This document shows positions 62,846-64,000 of a DNA stretch of 64,000 nt, piece by piece. The notes beneath the pieces are model-generated. The model was not told where the DNA came from, did no database searches, and saw only the letters and a program-made list of their open reading frames with translations. The position numbers were made by a program, and so were the translations under genes. This stretch comes from Torreya grandis (taxonomy: Eukaryota; Streptophyta; Pinopsida; Cupressales; Taxaceae): assembly GCA_037957365.1 (NCBI GenBank), contig JARHVA010000460.1:2176001-2240000 (forward strand), given 5' to 3'. Every line of letters begins with the position of its first letter. The first letter of the stretch is position 1.

Positions 62846-64000
62846 TAAATAATAACTAACATAATTTTGTGCCCAATTTCAACACATAATAATGCAAAGT
62901 GTAATTATAAAAAAATTACTTTATTCCATTTTATAATTCATTTTATTCTACACCATAAATGATCTCAAAGATAATAATATATTTTTGCTACTAATGTAAG
63001 TCATTAACATTCTAACCAAGTATTAAATTAAGCAATAAATCACAAGAGGTTTATTACACACACAAGGTTAATTCCACACAAGCAATAAATTAAGTTAACA
63101 CACAATTAACCATGTGTAAACACTATCTAAATAAAAACAACATCAAAATGTACTATGCTAACCATTTAACTATGCGTCTAACAGGTACTAACTAGTGTGG
63201 TGTGTGAAGGGTTTTATCCGGTCCTCTATCATCCCCCAACATCTCCATCTACATCACCCTCTCTGCTGATGCTATCCCTTCATCATGCTCTGAGGGATGA
63301 GTCTCTCCTACATCCAACTCATAACAAGCAGGTAGTTAGTCTAAAATATCATGACATATATACATTATAAAATATTATTGAAACAATAAATTATCATGAT
63401 CATAATGGAAGAATATACACTATAGCTGACTCATAGCAATGTAATCATGTAATCTAAACAGTATTCAACTATCCCATAAAACATATAACTCATAGCTTAG
63501 GCAAATAATAAACAAATCAAATTACTAACTATAAATATCCATGAATAATCAAGTAAGTTTGCTTAAATGTGAGAGCCCCTTAGGTTGTACTTAAGAAAAT
63601 GCAATTTAAAAAAAATCAAATAACATTCATTTTACAAAATAAAATACTACAATATACCATAACTATAACAAAGAACAATAGTAATTATACTTCAAATACT
63701 ATATACAATATAAATATTATACAACTCCAAAAAAAGCCAAATACAATAGGACATAGCTATGACTGGTCTGATAATACAACAACTATTACTTAAATATACA
63801 AATACATAATTTAATTACATTACTTTAGGTATACAACCTAATACAATGACATATACCAAGCTCTCCAAAGCTCAAGTCGAACCGACTCATGTATCATTGA
63901 TAATCTCAATTATCATCTCCAAGTAGTACTGCAGTGGAGGAGGGAGAACATTACCCGAGCTCTTAACCACACCAATCACAGACCAATGATCCCCCATACA
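62846..64000. other. AT-rich DNA, no recognised gene
   Basis: Short ORFs only. A more balanced segment (about 63,190-63,320) has no coding potential that could be recognised. The last 120 bp resemble 43,228-43,320. Confidence 0.55.

Overview
This is a window of nuclear DNA from a seed plant with a large, repeat-rich genome. Evidence for that is a plant-specific DUF761 gene pair, Ty1/copia and Tat-type Ty3/gypsy retrotransposons with long LTRs, plant LINEs, and long (TA)n tracts. The strong decay of old elements, with many CGA-to-TGA and CAA-to-TAA stops, fits a gymnosperm-like genome, but the sequence alone does not prove the taxon. There is no sign of bacterial, organellar or viral sequence.

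Layout. (1) 1-28,419: an old tandem segmental duplication seen as three partial copies. Copy 1 (1-2,691) has only the downstream part. Copy 2 (about 3,140-7,182) has the gene and its 3' flank. Copy 3 (about 16,881-26,825) has both. Copies 2 and 3 each carry an intact single-exon DUF761 gene (3,513-3,971 and 17,238-17,696), 143/152 residues identical. These are the only two convincing host genes. Between them lies 7,183-16,880, with a decayed antisense Tat-type gypsy element. Copy 3 has gained a LINE fragment, about 1.3 kb of extra sequence and a large inverted repeat with minisatellite arms. (2) 28,420-43,610: AT-rich DNA with a ruined LINE (about 31,430-36,210) and a gag remnant. (3) 43,616-52,805: a complete LTR-element insertion with about 2.95 kb LTRs and a perfect 5-bp target duplication. 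Its 3.3 kb interior encodes gag, protease and an RNase H-like remnant, but no reverse transcriptase or integrase. (4) 55,083-61,623: a nearly complete but inactivated Ty1/copia element. (5) 61,642-62,845: two tandem duplications joined by (TA)n tracts. The rest is AT-rich and without recognised genes.

The strongest lead is that the antisense gypsy element and the 43.6-52.8 kb element both place an RNase H-like domain directly after protease. In the gypsy element this is upstream of the reverse transcriptase, the reverse of the usual RT-RNase H order. The second lead is the DUF761 array, where the coding sequence is kept while the flanking DNA is heavily rearranged.
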